From: Aliitabrizicola sp031425325
Lineage (GTDB): Bacteria; Pseudomonadota; Alphaproteobacteria; Rhodobacterales; Rhodobacteraceae
Direction: 5' to 3'
Length of the DNA stretch: 16,145 nt
NCBI GenBank assembly: GCA_031425325.1
Contig: JANPJD010000136.1
Coordinates: 1-16,145 of the forward strand
The position numbers were made by a program, and so were the translations under genes. Positions within the stretch are counted from its first letter, which is position 1. Every line of letters begins with the position of its first letter. Shown piece by piece: positions 13,511 to 16,145 of the stretch. A model generated the notes under the pieces. That model saw only the letters and a list, made by a program, of their open reading frames with translations. It made no database searches and was not told the DNA's origin.

Positions 13511-15160
13511 ATGACCAAGTTTTCCGATCTCGCGCTGGACCCGCGCGTACTCAAAGCCGTGCAGGAAGCCGGCTACGAAACCCCGACCCCGATCCAGGCG
13601 CAGGCCATCCCCGAGGCGCTGAAGGGCCGCGACGTGCTCGGCATCGCGCAGACCGGCACTGGCAAGACCGCCAGCTTCACGCTGCCGATGATCACCCTGC
13701 TGGGTCAAGGCCGTGCCCGCGCGCGTATGCCCCGCAGTCTGGTGCTTGCGCCGACGCGCGAACTCGCGGCGCAGGTGGCCGAGAACTTCGAGATCTATGC
13801 CAAGCACACCAAGCTGACGAAGGCCCTTCTGATCGGCGGCGTCGCCTTTGGCGAGCAGGACAAGCTGATCGACCGGGGCGTCGACGTGCTGATCGCGACG
13901 CCGGGGCGGCTTCTGGACCATTTCGAGCGCGGCAAGCTGCTGCTGACCGGCGTGCAGATCATGGTGGTGGACGAGGCCGACCGGATGCTCGACATGGGCT
14001 TCATACCGGATATCGAGCGCATTTTCCAGCTCACGCCCTTCACCCGCCAGACGATGTTCTACAGCGCCACCATGGCGCCCGAGATCGAGCGGATCACCAA
14101 CACCTTCCTGACCAACCCCGCCAAGATCGAGGTTGCGCGTCAGGCCACCGCCTCGCTGACCATCGAGCAACGGCTGTTCCAGTTCACGCCGTCGCGCAAG
14201 GACCGCAGCTTTGCCGAGAAGCGTGCGACGCTGCGCGCCCTGATCGGGGCCGAGGGCGAGGCCTGCACCAACGCGATCATCTTCTGCAACCGCAAGATGG
14301 ACGTGGATGTGGTGGCGAAGTCGCTGAAACAGCACGGCTTCAACGCATCCCCGATCCACGGCGACCTCGACCAGTCGGTTCGCACAAAGACGCTTGACGG
14401 GTTCCGCGACGGGACGGTCCGGCTGCTGGTTGCTTCGGACGTGGCCGCCCGGGGGCTCGACATCCCTGCGGTAAGCCATGTGTTCAACTTCGACGTGCCG
14501 AGCCACCCCGAGGATTATGTCCACCGGATCGGGCGGACGGGTCGCGCGGGACGGCTGGGCAAAGCCTTTACCATCGCCACGCCCTCGGACGACAAATACC
14601 TCGCGGCCATCGAAAGCCTCGTGAAGATGCCGATCCCGCGTGCAGATGCGCCCGCGATCACCATCGACGAGAATGCGGCCCCCGACGCGCGCCGCCCCTC
14701 GTCGCGCGAGCGTGGCGGCGAGAAACGGGCCGACCGTGGCCCGCGCCCCGTCAAGGATCATGGCCGCGAGGCGTCCCGCGAACCTATCCGCGATGTAGCC
14801 CCGCTTGAGGTTGCCGCAGAGGCCGAGGCCGTTGTTGAAGCGCCGCCCGTCCGCGACGAGCGCATCCGCGAGGACCGCCCTGCGCGGCCCGAGCGCGCTC
14901 CGCGCGAAGAGCGTGCCCGGGACGAGCGCCCGAGGGACGAGCGCCCGCGCGAGGACCGTGGCCGTGGCGGCGAACGCCGTGACGGCGAGCGTCGCGATGG
15001 CGAGCGTCGGGATGGCGAGCGTCGGGATGGCGAGCGTCGGGACGGACGCGGCGGCGACCGCCGCGAGCCCTACCGCAACGATCCGCCCGTGGTCGGCATG
15101 GGCGACCACATGCCCGATTTCCTGACCCGCAGCTTCGCAACAACGCCGTCAGGAGAATAG
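13511..15160 (+). CDS. DEAD-box ATP-dependent RNA helicase (RhlE-like) with Arg-rich tail
   Basis: A 549-residue RNA-remodelling ATPase. All DEAD-box motifs are present: Q motif (FSDLALDP with Phe4 and PTPIQ at 26-30), I AQTGTGKT (46-53), Ia PTREL (81-85), Ib TPGR (130-133), II DEAD (154-157), III SAT (185-187), IV IIFCN (256-260), V ASDVAARGLD (308-317) and VI HRIGRTGRAG (338-347). The core ends near residue 375. The remaining 170 residues are charged and disordered-looking, with Arg-Asp-Glu repeats including five exact GERRD units, probably an RNA-binding tail. RhlE, SrmB and DeaD types cannot be separated securely by eye, so no symbol is given. ATG 13511 has AGGA six bases upstream. Likely roles are RNA decay, ribosome assembly or cold adaptation; the tail-to-tail RNase J neighbour is suggestive only. 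Confidence 0.95.
   Translation: MTKFSDLALDPRVLKAVQEAGYETPTPIQAQAIPEALKGRDVLGIAQTGTGKTASFTLPMITLLGQGRARARMPRSLVLAPTRELAAQVAENFEIYAKHTKLTKALLIGGVAFGEQDKLIDRGVDVLIATPGRLLDHFERGKLLLTGVQIMVVDEADRMLDMGFIPDIERIFQLTPFTRQTMFYSATMAPEIERITNTFLTNPAKIEVARQATASLTIEQRLFQFTPSRKDRSFAEKRATLRALIGAEGEACTNAIIFCNRKMDVDVVAKSLKQHGFNASPIHGDLDQSVRTKTLDGFRDGTVRLLVASDVAARGLDIPAVSHVFNFDVPSHPEDYVHRIGRTGRAGRLGKAFTIATPSDDKYLAAIESLVKMPIPRADAPAITIDENAAPDARRPSSRERGGEKRADRGPRPVKDHGREASREPIRDVAPLEVAAEAEAVVEAPPVRDERIREDRPARPERAPREERARDERPRDERPREDRGRGGERRDGERRDGERRDGERRDGERRDGRGGDRREPYRNDPPVVGMGDHMPDFLTRSFATTPSGE
14969..15043 (+). repeat. Five tandem 15-bp units encoding GERRD
   Basis: Units begin at 14969, 14984, 14999, 15014 and 15029. 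Units 3 and 4 are identical (GGCGAGCGTCGGGAT); units 2 and 5 differ from them by one base, and unit 1 by five. Each is in frame and encodes Gly-Glu-Arg-Arg-Asp (helicase residues 487-511), so copy-number change would preserve the frame. The near identity of the last four units suggests recent expansion. Confidence 0.95.
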
Positions 15161-15173
15161 CCTTCACGGCTTC

Positions 15174-15200
15174 GCGGCCCGGATACGACGATCGGGCCGC
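15174..15200 (+). terminator. Hairpin after the helicase gene
   Basis: GCGGCCCG (15174-15181) and CGGGCCGC (15193-15200) form a perfect eight-base stem with an 11-base loop, starting 13 bases after the helicase stop. There is no T-run behind it, so it would be a U-poor terminator or an exonuclease block. Confidence 0.5.
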
Positions 15201-15221
15201 ACCATGAGGAACGACCGGAAA

Positions 15222-15278
15222 CGCGCCAGTGGCGCGATTCCGCGATCCGATTGCCGAAGGGCGCAAGCCCGCAGGCAA
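15222..15278. other. Two further hairpins, one with a GNRA-type loop, in the helicase/RNase J gap
   Basis: CGCGCC-AGT-GGCGCG (15222-15236) is a perfect six-base hairpin. TTGCC (15251-15255) pairs with GGCAA (15274-15278) around a purine-rich GAA/GCA internal loop, and within it GGGC-GCAA-GCCC (15259-15270) is capped by a GCAA tetraloop on the plus strand. The layout looks like folded RNA, but no known family was recognised and no promoter was found. Confidence 0.3.
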
Positions 15279-15310
15279 AGGGTCATCCGGGTTCCTTACA
15301 TTTGTCATCA

Positions 15311-15365
15311 GCCCGCGCTGCCTGGGCGGGCGCGGTAACGCGCCTGCCAGGGGCAGGCAGGCGCG
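15311..15365 (-). terminator. Hairpins downstream of the RNase J gene
   Basis: CGCGCCTGC (15339-15347) and GCAGGCGCG (15357-15365) form a perfect nine-base stem with a nine-base loop, 49 bases beyond the RNase J stop in the direction of its transcription. GCCCGC (15311-15316) and GCGGGC (15326-15331) form a second stem just after. Neither is followed by a T-run on the minus strand. Reading on the plus strand is equally possible. Confidence 0.4.
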
Positions 15366-15413
15366 GCCGGATTTGTCGACGGACCACAATCCGGCAAGGA
15401 CGGCGGTGTGCCC

Positions 15414-16145
15414 CTAGTCCGCCTGCAAGCGGCTCACGACCACCGTTACTTCGGGCTTCTTGCCGATCTCTTCCATGCAGACCTGACGCACCACCCGGCG
15501 GATCGCCTCGTCGAGCCTGTCGTCGTCGCGCAAAAGCCGCGCGTCGCTGCGCCCCATAAAGTCGCCGAGATCGCTTTCAAGCCGCTCGGCCAGCGGGGCA
15601 CCGGTCTTGCCCGTCTCGGACAGGCCCATGATCTCGGCCCAGGGATCGCCCAGTGGCTCGTCCTGCTCGTCAAGCAGAAGCGTCACCATAACATGCCCGT
15701 TCAGCGCCATGCGGATGCGGTCGCGCACGATGCCGCCCATCGCGGGCACCAGGATCGTGCCGTCAAGGTACACCCGCCCCGTCTCGATGTACTCGGCCAC
15801 CTCGGGCGCATTGCCGGTCAGGTCGATCATCATGCCGTTGGTCGCAACCTCGCCCTGGATGCCGCGCGCGGCCGCCAGTTTCGCGTGGGCCCGCAGATGC
15901 CTATGCTCGCCATGCATCGGGATCAGGAAGGCCGGGCGGATGATCTCGTGCACCGCCTCGAGGTCTGGCCGGTTGGCATGACCCGAGACGTGGTAAAGCC
16001 CGTTGCTGTCGTCGACCACATCGACGCCCATCTCGGAGAAGGCGTTTACGATCCGAAGCACGTCGCGCTCGTTTCCGGGGATGGTCTTGGACGAAAAGAG
16101 GAAGAGGTCGCCCTCTTTCAGCTGCATCCCCAGATACTTGCCGCG
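15414..16145 (-). CDS. rnj: Ribonuclease J, C-terminal part (runs off right edge)
   Basis: RNase J is a metallo-beta-lactamase/beta-CASP nuclease with endonuclease and 5'-3' exonuclease activity, acting in RNA decay and maturation. The window holds the last 243 residues; the frame is open to the edge (first visible residues RGKYLGMQLKEGDLFLFSSK). Visible are SSKTIPGNE of the beta-CASP domain, then VSGHANRPDL and FLIPMHGEHRHLRAHAKLA, the returning lactamase motifs with the metal-binding His residues. An RNase J-type C-terminal domain follows (VPAMGGIVRDRIRMALNGHV to PEVTVVVSRLQAD). The catalytic HxHxDH motif lies outside the window. The TAG stop is at 15416-15414. It is transcribed towards the helicase gene. 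The PMHGEHRH motif makes RNase J far more likely than other lactamase-fold nucleases. Confidence 0.93.
   Translation of the reverse strand, partial: RGKYLGMQLKEGDLFLFSSKTIPGNERDVLRIVNAFSEMGVDVVDDSNGLYHVSGHANRPDLEAVHEIIRPAFLIPMHGEHRHLRAHAKLAAARGIQGEVATNGMMIDLTGNAPEVAEYIETGRVYLDGTILVPAMGGIVRDRIRMALNGHVMVTLLLDEQDEPLGDPWAEIMGLSETGKTGAPLAERLESDLGDFMGRSDARLLRDDDRLDEAIRRVVRQVCMEEIGKKPEVTVVVSRLQAD

Noticed and set aside
13406..15109. 567-codon minus-strand frame opposite the helicase
   Set aside because: Exact shadow of a helicase with every DEAD-box motif; the repeated ALAIPTLAIP-type stretch is simply the reverse of the GERRD repeat.
15204..15338. 44-codon plus-strand ORF in the helicase/RNase J gap
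   Set aside because: Arg-rich translation, no ribosome binding site, and the stretch is better explained by RNA hairpins.

Overview
The window reads as a stretch of core chromosome from a high-GC alphaproteobacterium, most likely Rhodobacteraceae. Supporting signs are the very high GC, the typical forms of TatABC, RNase J, OsmC and CysK, a protein ending in a VPLPA-CTERM sorting signal (a feature of marine and soil Rhodobacterales), and an intergenic palindrome resembling repeats I associate with this family. I see no phage, transposon, CRISPR, rRNA or tRNA gene. All product names come from motif recognition in the translations; no database search was run.

Layout, left to right. (1) 1-1974, minus strand: cysteine synthase A, whose stop overlaps the start of a DUF3772/MscS-type mechanosensitive channel that runs off the left edge. 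(2) 1975-2245: intergenic, dominated by a roughly 70-bp imperfect palindrome. (3) 2246-4794, minus strand: tatA-tatB-tatC plus a DUF815 AAA ATPase, with ATGA/GTGA stop-start overlaps between the last three genes. (4) 5002-6097, plus strand: a small exported dimeric-barrel protein and a YafY-type WYL regulator. (5) 6094-7602, minus strand: a SnoaL-like protein, then an orphan FbpC/PotA-like ABC ATPase whose TAG stop lies in the same CTAG as the stop of the convergent WYL regulator. (6) 7765-9360, plus strand: peptide chain release factor 3, from a promoter so close to the ATG that the mRNA may be leaderless. (7) 9397-10722, minus strand: a secreted beta-helix repeat protein with an autotransporter-like N-terminus and a VPLPA-CTERM anchor. 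(8) 10794-11408, plus strand: an uncharacterised protein with an Ada-like Cys-x-x-Cys motif. (9) 11412-13225, minus strand: an exported phytase-like/esterase-like protein followed 17 bp later by osmC. (10) 13511-15160, plus strand: a DEAD-box RNA helicase with a structured leader and a tail of five tandem GERRD repeats. (11) 15161-15413: a hairpin-rich intergenic region. (12) 15414-16145, minus strand: the C-terminal part of ribonuclease J, cut by the right edge.

The genes are mostly housekeeping: protein export (Tat), cysteine synthesis, translation termination, RNA remodelling and decay (DEAD-box helicase and RNase J lie tail to tail), and oxidative stress defence (OsmC). No single new multi-gene system is evident. 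The best leads are small: possible mutually exclusive base pairing in the helicase leader that would hide or expose its ribosome binding site; the structured helicase/RNase J intergenic region; the Ada-like orphan family; the autotransporter-like passenger carrying a sorting signal instead of a barrel; and the ATPase translationally coupled to tatC. No gene-free stretch exceeds 300 bases; the largest are 1975-2245, 4795-5001, 13226-13510 and 15161-15413, each described below.
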